Origin: Nonomuraea typhae
Lineage (GTDB): Bacteria > Actinomycetota > Actinomycetes > Streptosporangiales > Streptosporangiaceae
Direction: 5' to 3'
Assembly (NCBI RefSeq): GCF_009760925.1
Contig: NZ_VRLV01000015.1
Coordinates: 232,302-296,301 of the forward strand
Length of the DNA stretch: 64,000 bases
Made by a program: the position numbers and the translations under genes. The notes under the pieces are model-generated. The model made no database searches, had not been told where the DNA came from, and saw only the letters and a list, made by a program, of their open reading frames with translations. Positions within the stretch are counted from its first letter, which is position 1. The number at the start of each line of letters is the position of its first letter. This document shows positions 27,579 through 36,337 of the stretch, piece after piece.

Positions 27579-28703
27579 ATGAAGGAACTTTCCTGGCCAG
27601 AGGTGAGCGCGCGACGGCTGGTACGGCAGGGCCTGGCGGACCCGGTCAAGGGCGCCTCGCCCGCCGAGCTCGCCTCGGCCATGGCCGGTGTGCACGCCCA
27701 GGTCATCTCGGCGGGCGAGCACTCCCTGGCCCTCCGCCTCGACGGCGCGACCCGGCAGGACGTGCAGAAGGCGCTCTGGGAAGAGGGGACGCTGGTCAAG
27801 ACCTACGGCCCGCGCGGCACGGTCCACCTGATGGCCACGCGCGACCTGCCGATGTGGGTGGCGGCGATGTCCACGATCCCGGCCGGGCCCTCGGGGCTGC
27901 CCGAGGACGCGCGGCTGACGCCGGAGCAGACCGAGGAGCTGATGGCGGCGATGCGCCGGGTGCTGACCGGCGCGATGCTGACGACCGACGAGCTGACCGA
28001 GGCCCTGGTGGCGGCCACCGGCCCCTGGGCCGGCGAGAAGGTTATCCCAGCATTTCAGGACATGTGGCCACGCTGGCGGCAAGCGGTCGGCCACGCCGCC
28101 AACCGGGGCGCGATCTGCTTCGGCCCGAACCGGGGCCGCAAGGTCACCTTCACCGCCCCTCCTCCCTTCGCGCCGGTGACCGGGCGCCACACCCTGACCA
28201 CCGCCTACCTGCACGCGTACGGCCCGGCCACCCCCCAGCAGTTCGCCCGCTGGCTGGGCACGTCCATCACCTGGGCCACCGCGGCGTTCGCCGAGCTGGA
28301 GCTGGAGGAGGTGGCCTTCGACGGCGGCCGGGCCTGGGTCCTGCCGGGGGACACCGAGGCGCCGCAGGCCGAGGCCCAGGGGGTGCGGCTGCTGCCGTAC
28401 TTCGACGCCTACCCGATCGCGGCGCAGCCGCGCGAAAGGCTCTTCCCGGGCCGCGCCTGGGAGCGGGCCCTGAACCGGGGACAGGCGGGCAACTTCCCGG
28501 TGCTGCTCCTCGACGGCGTCGTCGGCGGCGTGTGGCACCAGAAGCGCTCCGGCAAGAAGATCACGATCACCATGGAGACCCTGGAACCCCTCTCCCCCGC
28601 CCACCGCCTGGAGCTCGACGACCAGGTGGCCCGCCTCGGCGAGATCATGGACGGCGCCCCCGCGCTGACCCTCGGCCAGGTCACGGTCGGCCCCCACGCA
28701 TAA
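27579..28703 (+). CDS. AlkZ/HTH_42-family DNA glycosylase-like winged-helix protein
   Basis: This 374-residue member of the HTH_42 (YcaQ/AlkZ) family has tandem winged helices. It matches at LRLDGATRQDVQKALWEEGTLVKTYGPRGTVHLMA, YGPATPQQFARWLG and the C-terminal LLPYFDAYPIAAQPRERLFPG and KRSGKKITITMETLEPLS. The catalytic position that is QxQ in AlkZ (azinomycin cross-link unhooking) or QxD in YcaQ is H-A-Q here (AGVHAQVIS). The family excises bulky alkylated bases or interstrand cross-links. It lies 10 bases before a UvrA-like gene, and together they look like a repair or self-protection pair. Confidence 0.82.
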   Translation: MKELSWPEVSARRLVRQGLADPVKGASPAELASAMAGVHAQVISAGEHSLALRLDGATRQDVQKALWEEGTLVKTYGPRGTVHLMATRDLPMWVAAMSTIPAGPSGLPEDARLTPEQTEELMAAMRRVLTGAMLTTDELTEALVAATGPWAGEKVIPAFQDMWPRWRQAVGHAANRGAICFGPNRGRKVTFTAPPPFAPVTGRHTLTTAYLHAYGPATPQQFARWLGTSITWATAAFAELELEEVAFDGGRAWVLPGDTEAPQAEAQGVRLLPYFDAYPIAAQPRERLFPGRAWERALNRGQAGNFPVLLLDGVVGGVWHQKRSGKKITITMETLEPLSPAHRLELDDQVARLGEIMDGAPALTLGQVTVGPHA

Positions 28704-28713
28704 CCTGGACGCC

Positions 28714-31104
28714 ATGGACTCCATGATCCGCGTCCGGGACGCCCGCGAGCACAACCTGCACCACGTCGACCTGGACGCCCCGCGCGACGAGATCGTGGTG
28801 TTCACCGGCGTCTCCGGCTCGGGCAAGTCCTCGCTGGCGTTCGGCACGGTCTACGCCGAGGCCCAGCGCCGCTACCTGGAGTCCGTGGCCCCCTACGCGC
28901 GCCGGCTGATCGAGCAGGCCGGGGCGCCCAAGGTGGGCGACATCACCGGCCTGCCGCCCGCGGTGGCGCTGCGGCAGGCGCGCGGCGGCGGCAGCACCCG
29001 CTCCTCGGTCGGCACCGTCACTCAGCTCTCGAACGTGCTGCGCATGCTGTTCTCCCGGGCCGGCGCCTACCCCCCGGGCGCCGCGCCCCTGGACTCCGAC
29101 GCCTTCTCCCCCAACACCCCGGCCGGAGCCTGCCCGCACTGCCACGGCCTCGGCACCGTGCAGGACGTCTCGGAGGACAGCCTGGTCCCGGACCCGTCCC
29201 TGAGCATCCGCGAGGGCGCCGTCGCGGCCTGGCCGGGCGCATGGCAGGGCAAGAACTACCGCGACATCGTCGCCGAACTCGGCATCGACGTGGACCGCCC
29301 GTGGCGGGACCTGCCCGCCGAGCAGCGTGAGTGGATCCTCATGACCGACGAGCAGCCGGTCGTCACCGTCCACCCGATCCGCGACGCCTCCCGCATCACC
29401 CGCCCCTACCAGGGCACCTTCTCCAGCGCCAAGCGCTACGTGCTGCACACCTACGCCACGACCAAGAGCGCCACGCTGCGCGCGAAGGCCGAGCGCCACC
29501 TGGTCTCCTCGCCGTGCCCGGTCTGCGCCGGCCGCCGCCTGCGGCCGGAGGCGCTGGCCGTACGCTTCGCCGGAAGGGACATCACGCAACTGGCCGCGCT
29601 CCCCCTCACCGACCTCGCCGCGACGCTGGCCGCCGACCCCGGCCTCGACGGCGCGCGGGCGGAGGCCGCGCGGACGCTCACCGAGAACCTGCGCGAGCGC
29701 ATCGCGACCATGGCCGAACTGGGCCTCGGCTACCTCAGCGCCGACCGCGCGACCACCACGCTGTCGGCGGGCGAGCTGCAGCGCCTGCGCCTGGCCACGC
29801 AGCTGCGCTCGGGCCTGTTCGGCGTGCTGTACGTCCTCGACGAGCCGTCCGCGGGCCTGCACCCGGCCGACACCCGCGCGCTGGTGAGCGCGCTGCGCCG
29901 GCTGCGGGAGGCGGGCAACTCGCTGTTCGTGGTGGAGCACAACCTCGAGGTGGTACGGCAGGCCGCCTGGATCGTGGACGTCGGCCCGGGCGCCGGGGAG
30001 CACGGCGGCCGGGTGCTGTACTCGGGCGAGGTGGCCGGATTGGCGCAGGTGGAGGAGTCGGTCACCCGCTCCTATCTGTTCGGCCGGCCGCGGCCCGGCC
30101 GGGAGCCGCGGGCGCCGTCGGGCTGGCTGGAGCTGCGCGGCGTCACCCTGCACAACCTGCGCGACGTCGATGCCGCCTTCCCGCTCGGCACGTTCACCGC
30201 GGTCACCGGCGTGTCGGGCTCGGGCAAGACGACGCTGGTCACCCATGTGCTGACCGCGGCGGTGGAGGCGCACCTGGCCGGCGAGGAGCCGGCGGTGAAG
30301 GCGGCCGGGCTGGAGCAGGTCGCGCGCCTGGTCCGGGTGGACCAGAAGCCGATCGGCCGCACCCCTCGCTCGAACCTGGCCACGTACACGGGCCTGTTCG
30401 ACGCGGTCCGCAAGATGTTCGCCGCGGCGCCGGAGTCGGTGGCCCGCGGCTACGACGCCGGCCGCTTCTCCTTCAACGTGCCGGGCGGCCGGTGCGAGAA
30501 CTGCCAGGGCGAGGGCGAGATCTCCATCGAGATGCTCTTCCTGCCCGGCGCCGCCGCCCCCTGCCCGGTCTGTCACGGCCGCCGCTACAACGCCGAGACC
30601 CTGGAGGTCGCGGTCGGCGGCCGGACGATCGCCGACGTCCTGGAGCTGACCGTGGACGCCGCCCGCGAGGTCCTGGCCGGCCTGCCCGCCGCCGCCCGCA
30701 GCCTGGCGACGCTGGCCGAGGTGGGCCTGGGCTACCTGCGCCTCGGTCAGCCGGCCACCACGCTGTCGGGCGGGGAGGCGCAGCGCGTGAAGCTCGCCGC
30801 CGAGCTGCAGCGGGTGCGCCGCGACCACACGCTCTACGTCCTGGACGAGCCGACCTCCGGGCTGCACCCGGCCGACGTGGACCGGCTGATGGCCCAGCTC
30901 GGCGACCTGGTCTCGGCCGGGAACACCGTGGTGCTGGTCGAGCACGACATGGACGTGGTGGCCCATGCCGACTGGGTGATCGACCTGGGGCCCGGCGGCG
31001 GCGCGGCGGGCGGCCGGGTGGTGGCCGCGGGCCCGCCGCGCTCGGTGGCCGGTGCGGAGGGCAGTCAAACCGCCCCGTTCCTGGCCGAGCGGCTCACCGG
31101 ATGA
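28714..31104 (+). CDS. UvrA-like excinuclease ABC ATPase, short (class II) form
   Basis: This 796-residue protein is about 150 residues shorter than UvrA. It has two ATPase modules: Walker A VFTGVSGSGKSSLAFGT near residue 30 and GVSGSGKTTLVTHV near 500, with signature motifs LSAGELQRLRLA and LSGGEAQRVKLA. Zinc-binding clusters CPHCHGLG, CPVCAGRR, CENCQGEGE and CPVCHGRRY are present. The UvrB-binding insertion of true UvrA is absent, as in UvrA2/DrrC/Ecm16 proteins that give resistance to DNA-binding drugs. The gene follows the AlkZ-like glycosylase in one unit and overlaps the converging PPOX gene by 11 bases. Confidence 0.9.
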   Translation: MDSMIRVRDAREHNLHHVDLDAPRDEIVVFTGVSGSGKSSLAFGTVYAEAQRRYLESVAPYARRLIEQAGAPKVGDITGLPPAVALRQARGGGSTRSSVGTVTQLSNVLRMLFSRAGAYPPGAAPLDSDAFSPNTPAGACPHCHGLGTVQDVSEDSLVPDPSLSIREGAVAAWPGAWQGKNYRDIVAELGIDVDRPWRDLPAEQREWILMTDEQPVVTVHPIRDASRITRPYQGTFSSAKRYVLHTYATTKSATLRAKAERHLVSSPCPVCAGRRLRPEALAVRFAGRDITQLAALPLTDLAATLAADPGLDGARAEAARTLTENLRERIATMAELGLGYLSADRATTTLSAGELQRLRLATQLRSGLFGVLYVLDEPSAGLHPADTRALVSALRRLREAGNSLFVVEHNLEVVRQAAWIVDVGPGAGEHGGRVLYSGEVAGLAQVEESVTRSYLFGRPRPGREPRAPSGWLELRGVTLHNLRDVDAAFPLGTFTAVTGVSGSGKTTLVTHVLTAAVEAHLAGEEPAVKAAGLEQVARLVRVDQKPIGRTPRSNLATYTGLFDAVRKMFAAAPESVARGYDAGRFSFNVPGGRCENCQGEGEISIEMLFLPGAAAPCPVCHGRRYNAETLEVAVGGRTIADVLELTVDAAREVLAGLPAAARSLATLAEVGLGYLRLGQPATTLSGGEAQRVKLAAELQRVRRDHTLYVLDEPTSGLHPADVDRLMAQLGDLVSAGNTVVLVEHDMDVVAHADWVIDLGPGGGAAGGRVVAAGPPRSVAGAEGSQTAPFLAERLTG

Positions 31105-31609
31105 GCTTGCCGGCGTCGGGGGCGTAGACGGTCATCCACTGCGGATGCAGCCGGTAGTAGACCACCTCGGCATCCCAGTCGAAGGCGCCCTCGCCATAGA
31201 AGTCCTTGAAGTAGGCGAGCAGGTCCGGCCAGTCCGCGGCCGGCTCGGCGTCCAGCGGGTTGAGGATCTCCACGGTGCCGTGCGTGAACACGCCCAGGTC
31301 CTCCCCGCGCAGGTGCGCGACGCTGGCCGCGGGACGGGCGGCGAGGTGGCGGGCCTTGGCGGCGTCGCGGGCCGTCCCGAAGTACCACTTGCCGTGCAGG
31401 AAGTGCCCGTCCGCGCCGCTGATGCGCGGCTCGCCCTTCGCCGTCACGGTGGACAGGGCGAGCGTGCACATGCCGGTCAGGATGCGGGTGAGCTGCTCCG
31501 CGGTCGTGGTGCGCTCGGTGACGATCGAGCGCAGGTGGGCGGTGGAGCGGGACAGGGAGGCGTCCAGGAGGGCCTGGAGCTCTTTGAGCTCTTCTGGCGT
31601 TTCGCGCAT
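31094..31609 (-). CDS. Pyridoxamine-5'-phosphate-oxidase-like FMN protein
   Basis: This 171-residue protein has the split-barrel PPOX fold: MCTLALSTVTAKGEPRISGADGHFLHGKWYFGTARDAAKARHLAARPAASVAHL is the flavin-binding core. A helical N-terminal extension of about 40 residues precedes it. It likely binds FMN or F420; the substrate is unknown. ATG 31609 has AGGA eight bases upstream. It lies 56 bases downstream of the MarR gene on the same strand and may be in its unit. Confidence 0.83.
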   Translation of the reverse strand: MRETPEELKELQALLDASLSRSTAHLRSIVTERTTTAEQLTRILTGMCTLALSTVTAKGEPRISGADGHFLHGKWYFGTARDAAKARHLAARPAASVAHLRGEDLGVFTHGTVEILNPLDAEPAADWPDLLAYFKDFYGEGAFDWDAEVVYYRLHPQWMTVYAPDAGKLIR

Positions 31610-31665
31610 GAAAGTCCTTCCACAGGAAAACCGGGAACCCCATGCTCGACCGGAATCCCGACACC

Positions 31666-32157
31666 TTATGTCATATTTCGGGATGCCGTGTTGTGCCGGT
31701 CGAGGCGCTCCGCGAGGAGCGCGCCCATGCCCGCGGAGAGCTTGCCGAGCAGGCGGGTGAGGCCGTCGCGGTCCTCCTGCGGCCAGCCGGCCATGGCGCT
31801 CTCGAAGAGCTCGAGGTTGATGCGGTTGCAGACCTGGGCCACCTCGGTCCCGTGCGGGGTGAGCCAGATCCGCCAGGCGCGCCCGTCGTCGGGGTCGCGC
31901 ACCCTCTCGACCAGCCCCTGACGTTCGAGCTTGGTGACGGTCCTGGTGACGTGCGGGCTCTCCACCTGAAGGGCCTGCGCGATCGCGCCGATGCGCCGCG
32001 GCTCACCCGAGTCGACCAGGTGGACCAGGACCTGCGACTCCGGCTGGTCGAGGCGCACGCCGGCGGCCAGGCCCATGGTCTCGTACGTCTTGGCGCGCTT
32101 GAGCATCGCCACGACACCGCGGAAGGCGGCGACGGCGGAAGCGAGATCCCGATCCAT
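31666..32157 (-). CDS. MarR-family repressor
   Basis: This 163-residue protein has the MarR winged helix (SQVLVHLVDSGEPRRIGAIAQALQVESPHVTRTVTKLERQGLVERVRDPDDGRAWRIWLTPHGTEVA) between dimerisation helices. It is divergent from a DHA2-type MFS exporter, and direct repeats in the 71-base gap are its likely operators. The classic expectation is repression of the pump, relieved by the pump's substrate. Confidence 0.9.
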   Translation of the reverse strand: MDRDLASAVAAFRGVVAMLKRAKTYETMGLAAGVRLDQPESQVLVHLVDSGEPRRIGAIAQALQVESPHVTRTVTKLERQGLVERVRDPDDGRAWRIWLTPHGTEVAQVCNRINLELFESAMAGWPQEDRDGLTRLLGKLSAGMGALLAERLDRHNTASRNMT

Positions 32158-32163
32158 CTATTG

Positions 32164-32214
32164 CTTACCTAACTTACGTATGTATTATCGCTGCTTGGTT
32201 ACTTACCTAAGTTA
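32164..32214. promoter_or_regulatory. Direct repeats CTTACCTAA(C/G)TTA in the MarR/MFS gap
   Basis: CTTACCTAACTTA (32164-32176) and CTTACCTAAGTTA (32202-32214) are 38 bases apart in an otherwise AT-rich gap between divergent starts. The second is part of an imperfect palindrome with TTATCTAAG. The second repeat lies just before the MFS ribosome site (AAGGAG at about 32218), well placed for repression. Confidence 0.6.
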
Positions 32215-32228
32215 TCTAAGGAGTCGTC

Positions 32229-33617
32229 ATGGCGACAGTCACCACGACAGCGGAGCGCGCCGCACCGACCGGGAACCCGTGGCCGGGAGTGGTGGTGCTG
32301 GCGTTCGCCGCCTCCGTTGCCGCCGTGCAGAACACCGCGGTCGTCCCGTTGCTTCCCGTCCTCCAGCGCGAGCTGAACGCCTCGCTGGCCGCCGTGAGCT
32401 GGACGCTCACGATCAGCCTCCTGGTCAGCGCGGTCGCGACGCCGCTGCTGTCGCGTTTCGGCGACATGTACGGCAAGCGGCGCGTGATCCTCACCGCGCT
32501 GGCCCTGCTCATCGCGGGCTCGGTCATCGCCGCCCTGGCCACCACCTTGACCTGGCTGATCGTGGGACGCGTGCTGCAGGGCTTCGTCGCCGCCCTCGTC
32601 CCGCTGGCGATCGGCGTGGTCCGCGACGTGCTGCCCCGTCACCAGCTGGCCACCGGCATCGGCGTGCTCAGCGCGACCATGGGATTCGGCGGCGGCGGTG
32701 GCATGCTCCTGGCCGGGCTGGTGGACGGCGACTACCACGCGCTCTTCTGGGTGACGACCGCGCTGTCGGTGCTCGTGTCGGTGCTCGTCGCCTTCCTGGT
32801 CCGCGACACCGGATCCCCCAGGGGCGGCCGTCCCGACCTGGCGGGCGCCGGGCTGATGATCGTCTGGCTGGTGGCGCTGCTGCTGGGGATCAGCCAGGGC
32901 GGCGCGTGGGGCTGGACCTCGGGCCCCACGCTCGGCATGTTCGCCGTGGCCGTCGTGGTGGCCGTCATCTGGGTGCTGGTCGAGCGCCGGGTGCCCCAGC
33001 CGCTGGTCCAGATGGCGATGCTGGTCCACCGCGGCACCGTCGGCGCGACCGTGGCCTCGATGCTGCTCGGGTTCGGCTTCTTCACGAGCATGACCGGCAT
33101 CTCCAGCTTCGTGCAGGGCCCCGCGCTGCGCGCCGGCGTCCTGCAGGTCGGCCTCTACCTGCTGCCCAGCACCGTGTTCATGCTGGTCATCTCGCTGTTC
33201 GCCGGCCCGCTGATGCGCCGCTTCGCCGCCGCCTCCCTGGTGGGGACCGGATCGGCGATCGCCGGGGCGGCCGGGCTCTGGCTCGTCTTCGCGCACGCCG
33301 GGCCCGCCGACATCCTGGTGGCCACCTCGCTCATGGGCATCGGCCTCGGCGTCGGCTACGCCGCCCTGGGCACGATGGCGGTCGAGCACGTCCGGCCCGA
33401 GCAGACCGCGATCGCGGCCGGGATCAACGCGCTGGTGCGCATCGCGGGCGGCAGCACGGCCGGCGCCGTGATCGCCGCCATCCTCGCCGCGCTCCCGGGG
33501 GAACACGGCTACCAGTGGGTCTTCGGCGTCGCCGCCGCCGCGGGCGCGACGGCCGCGGCCTTCGCCTTCGTCTTCGGCCGGCTCAACCGCCGCCTCACCG
33601 CCGCCCCGTCCCACTGA
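32229..33617 (+). CDS. MFS multidrug-type exporter (DHA2-like)
   Basis: This 462-residue integral membrane protein has about 14 predicted helices, starting VVVLAFAASVAAVQNTAVVPLLPVLQRELN. The MFS motif A is FGDMYGKRRV after helix 2, and motif C-like glycines lie in TMGFGGGGGMLLAGLV. It exports drugs by proton antiport. ATG 32229 has AAGGAG six bases upstream. Expression is expected to be controlled by the divergent MarR. Confidence 0.88.
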   Translation: MATVTTTAERAAPTGNPWPGVVVLAFAASVAAVQNTAVVPLLPVLQRELNASLAAVSWTLTISLLVSAVATPLLSRFGDMYGKRRVILTALALLIAGSVIAALATTLTWLIVGRVLQGFVAALVPLAIGVVRDVLPRHQLATGIGVLSATMGFGGGGGMLLAGLVDGDYHALFWVTTALSVLVSVLVAFLVRDTGSPRGGRPDLAGAGLMIVWLVALLLGISQGGAWGWTSGPTLGMFAVAVVVAVIWVLVERRVPQPLVQMAMLVHRGTVGATVASMLLGFGFFTSMTGISSFVQGPALRAGVLQVGLYLLPSTVFMLVISLFAGPLMRRFAAASLVGTGSAIAGAAGLWLVFAHAGPADILVATSLMGIGLGVGYAALGTMAVEHVRPEQTAIAAGINALVRIAGGSTAGAVIAAILAALPGEHGYQWVFGVAAAAGATAAAFAFVFGRLNRRLTAAPSH

Positions 33618-33633
33618 GGCCCCCGGGCCTAGG

Positions 33634-33846
33634 ACCAACGACGCGCTGCGCCGGGCGTTCGGTGAGCTGGTCGCCTCCGGGGTACGGCTGACGCCGGCCG
33701 AGGACCGCCCGCCCCTGGTCAACGGCGATCTCGCGATCACCACGAGGCGGCTGGGCGACGGCGACGTGCCGGTCGAGGTGGCGCGCCGGCAGCCGGACGG
33801 GAGCCGGCGCCGGATCCTCGACCAGGCGAACATCCTCGCCGCCTGA
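33634..33846 (+). pseudogene. C-terminal remnant of a SnoaL/NTF2-like protein
   Basis: The frame encodes TNDALRRAFGELVASGVRLT… PPLVNGDLAITTRRL… VEVARRQPDGSRRRILDQANILAA and stops at 33846. This is the second half of a small SnoaL/NTF2-like (ketosteroid-isomerase fold) protein. No start codon lies between it and the MFS stop at 33617, and the first half of the fold is missing. It is a 5'-truncated relic without a promoter. Confidence 0.6.
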
Positions 33847-33871
33847 CCCCGGCCGAGGAAAACGGGAGAGG

Positions 33872-34672
33872 TCAGGCGAGCGCGCCGACGCCGCCGAACA
33901 GGGACGTGGTGCGGGGCCATTCGTCCTGCTCCGGGTGCCAGTCGCAGGGACGGACCAGGCCGGGGCCGAGGAGGTCGTATCCGGTGAAGAGCGCGCGGAT
34001 CTCCGGTTCGCTCCTGAGGACCAGCGGGACCGTGGCCCCGGCGAAGCCGGCCCGCCAGCCGTCCTGTTCCTCTTCGCTCATGCCGTCGGTGGTCAGGTGG
34101 GAGATCGCCACGTACGACCCGGCCGCCTGCCGTTCGCGGAAGGCGGCCACGATCCGCGACGGGTCCTCCGCCGGGGTGACGAAGTGGAAGACGGCCACGA
34201 ACAGGATCGCCAGCGGCCTGCTGAAGTCGAGGAAGTCCATGACCTCGGCGTTGCCGAGGATGGTCTCGGGCCGGCGCATGTCGGCGGTGACGATCCTGGT
34301 GTTGTCGTCGGCGAGCAGCGCCCTGCCGTGCACGGCCACGATCGGGTCGATGTCCACGTAGACGACGCGTGCCGTGGGGTCGGTCTTCTGGGCGATCTGG
34401 TGGGTGTTGCTGGCCGTCGGCAGCCCGGAGCCGATGTCGAGGAACTGGCGGATGCCGCACTCCTGCGCGAGGTGGCGTACGGCGCGGCCGAGGAAACGGC
34501 GGTTCTCCCGGGCGGTGGAACGCACGCGCTTCTCGCCGATGACCTCGTACAGCTTCGCGTTGGCCGCCCGGTCGACCTCGAAGTGGTCCTTGCCGCCCAG
34601 CGCCTCGTCGTACATGCGCGCGGCGGTCGGCTGGCCCAACGGGATGTTCTGGGGGGCTTCTTCGGTACTCAC
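33872..34672 (-). CDS. DUF574/Methyltransf_19 SAM-dependent methyltransferase-like protein
   Basis: This 266-residue protein is the second Methyltransf_19 member of the window: PTAARMYDEALGGKDHFEVDRAAN, RQFLDIGSGLPTASNTHQIAQ (SAM loop), VVYVDIDPIVAVHGRALL, and a closing FTGYDLLGPGLVRPCDW. It shares the fold and order of motifs with the protein at 7438-8244 but is clearly diverged. ATG 34672 is preceded by GAGGAGAT. The gene is divergent from the HTH-TM-SGNH protein at 34791. Function unknown for the family. Confidence 0.87.
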   Translation of the reverse strand: MSTEEAPQNIPLGQPTAARMYDEALGGKDHFEVDRAANAKLYEVIGEKRVRSTARENRRFLGRAVRHLAQECGIRQFLDIGSGLPTASNTHQIAQKTDPTARVVYVDIDPIVAVHGRALLADDNTRIVTADMRRPETILGNAEVMDFLDFSRPLAILFVAVFHFVTPAEDPSRIVAAFRERQAAGSYVAISHLTTDGMSEEEQDGWRAGFAGATVPLVLRSEPEIRALFTGYDLLGPGLVRPCDWHPEQDEWPRTTSLFGGVGALA

Positions 34673-34790
34673 GCGATCTCCTCGGCGATTCGTCCGGATA
34701 AGTGATCAAGGTAGCAGGATGGCCGTGCCCGGTGGTGGCAGAATGAGGGTCCGGCCCCCTGCCCTGACCTCCCTGAGCCACAGGAGCACC

Positions 34791-36140
34791 ATGAGTCTGG
34801 GGAACCACCCACCAGGTCCGGAGGACGCCACCACGCCGGCCGAGTTCGCGCTGGCGATGTTACGGCTGAAGGCCTGGTCGGGACTGAGCTACCGGCAACT
34901 GGAGAAGCGCGCGTCCGCCGCCGGGGAGTCGCTGCCGCGCACCAGCATCGCCTCCGCCCTGGATCAGGGGCGGCTGCCGGCCGAGTATCTGGTGGCCGCG
35001 TTCGTGCGGGCGTGCGGCGACGATGACGCGGTCCCGCGCTGGCTGGCGGTACGGCGGGCCGTCGCGGCGGCCCACGCGGGCGGCGGATCCGGCCCGCAGG
35101 GGCACCGGGAGCGCCCGGGACCCGGCCCGCACGGGAGGCGGGAGCATCCGGGCGGCGCTCATGTCCCGGACGACGAGGACCGGCCGGGCTATCGCTTCTG
35201 GACGGATCGGGTGGTGCGCCGCAGCGCGGCGGCGGCCGGCGTGGCCACGCTGCTGGCCTTCGCCGCCGTCTGGCTGTTCCTGGGGCCGTTCGGCCGTGGG
35301 AGTCCCGCCCCCTCGTCCTCCTCGGCGAAGGAGTCCTCGACGGGCCGGTCCTTCACGAGCGAGTCCCCGGCGAAGGAGCCCCCGCCGGGGGGCGTCTCCC
35401 GGGTGGCCGCGCCGAACCCCGTCACCGGGCTGGCGCCGCCCACCGATCGCCAGCTGCGCGTCCCGCCCGCCGCCGCGCCCGGGGCCGCGGCCGTGCTGTA
35501 CGTCGGGGACACCATCGGCGGGGAGACGGCCGCGGCGCTCACCTACTTCGTCCATGCCAGCGGCAAGGGGTCGGTGCGCGCGGTCACCGTGAAGGACGCC
35601 GAGCCGTGCGACTTCCTGGCCCGGCTGCCGCGCCTGCTGAAGGAGGCCCGGCCACGGGTGGTGGTGCTGCAGTTCTGGCGGAGCTCGGCCGGCTGCGCGG
35701 ACAAGGTGGCGGCCGTCATCGCGGGCCGCGCCGTACCGCCCAGGACCGTGTGGGTGCTGCAGGGCCCCGACAGGGATCATCCCGAGCGCGTCCGGCGCCT
35801 GAACGAGGAGGTCTATCAGCCTCTGGCGGATCGGACGGGCGGGCAGACCGCGGACGCGGGGCGGCAGGTGAGCCTGGCCGTCAACCCCTACGAGCAGGTC
35901 GCCGGCGGCCGCTACAAGTGGACGGCCTGGATTCCGTGCAACCAGGAGGAGCGCCGGCACGGCCTGTGCACCAACCCCAGGGGCTTCGGCGGGGTGGCGC
36001 TGCTGCATCCGGACGGCGACCCGGAATCTCTCTGCCTGGAGGCGACGGTCCCCGCGCGCTGCCTGACCCGCTCGCCCGGCGTCGTCAGGTACAGCCGGGT
36101 CATCGCGGAGGCCGCCGTGGCGGCGGCCGTCCGCCCGTGA
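34791..36140 (+). CDS. HTH-TM-SGNH-like fusion protein
   Basis: This 449-residue protein combines three parts. Residues about 15-85 form an XRE-like helical domain (EFALAMLRLKAWSGLSYRQLEKRASAAGESLPRTSIASAL), typical of actinomycete membrane-bound regulators. Residues about 145-165 are one transmembrane helix (AAAAGVATLLAFAAVWLFLGP). A Ser/Pro-rich linker leads to an extracytoplasmic alpha/beta domain of about 220 residues beginning AVLYVGDTIGGETAAAL, resembling SGNH hydrolases but with Thr where the nucleophilic Ser of GDSIGGE would be. Cys residues in the outer domain suggest disulfides. ATG 34791 has CAGGAG seven bases upstream; the longer frame to 34374 is antisense to the DUF574 gene. Confidence 0.7.
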   Translation: MSLGNHPPGPEDATTPAEFALAMLRLKAWSGLSYRQLEKRASAAGESLPRTSIASALDQGRLPAEYLVAAFVRACGDDDAVPRWLAVRRAVAAAHAGGGSGPQGHRERPGPGPHGRREHPGGAHVPDDEDRPGYRFWTDRVVRRSAAAAGVATLLAFAAVWLFLGPFGRGSPAPSSSSAKESSTGRSFTSESPAKEPPPGGVSRVAAPNPVTGLAPPTDRQLRVPPAAAPGAAAVLYVGDTIGGETAAALTYFVHASGKGSVRAVTVKDAEPCDFLARLPRLLKEARPRVVVLQFWRSSAGCADKVAAVIAGRAVPPRTVWVLQGPDRDHPERVRRLNEEVYQPLADRTGGQTADAGRQVSLAVNPYEQVAGGRYKWTAWIPCNQEERRHGLCTNPRGFGGVALLHPDGDPESLCLEATVPARCLTRSPGVVRYSRVIAEAAVAAAVRP

Positions 36141-36337
36141 ACCGGCCCCGGCCTGGACTGTCCCGGCCGCCTGACCGGCTGTTGGGACACCGCCGCCCGT
36201 GGTTGCGTGGGTCCGTCAGTTCCCCTCGCGGAGAGGCAGGCACATGAACCGGACCAACCGGCGCCCGGCGACGATCGCCGTGGCAGGGATCGTCACGACC
36301 GGCAGGGCGGCGACCGCGCGCGACACCTTCCACCGGA
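36141..36337. other. Intergenic region between convergent SGNH-like gene and NRPS
   Basis: There are 197 bases between the two converging stops with no clear hairpin terminator. On the minus strand a 36-codon frame (GTG 36326 to 36216) begins 12 bases after the NRPS stop with a GGTGG in front. It encodes a hydrophobic, Arg-containing peptide (MSRAVAALPVVTIPATAIVA…). On the plus strand a 34-codon frame starts at 36244. Neither resembles a known family. Confidence 0.3.
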
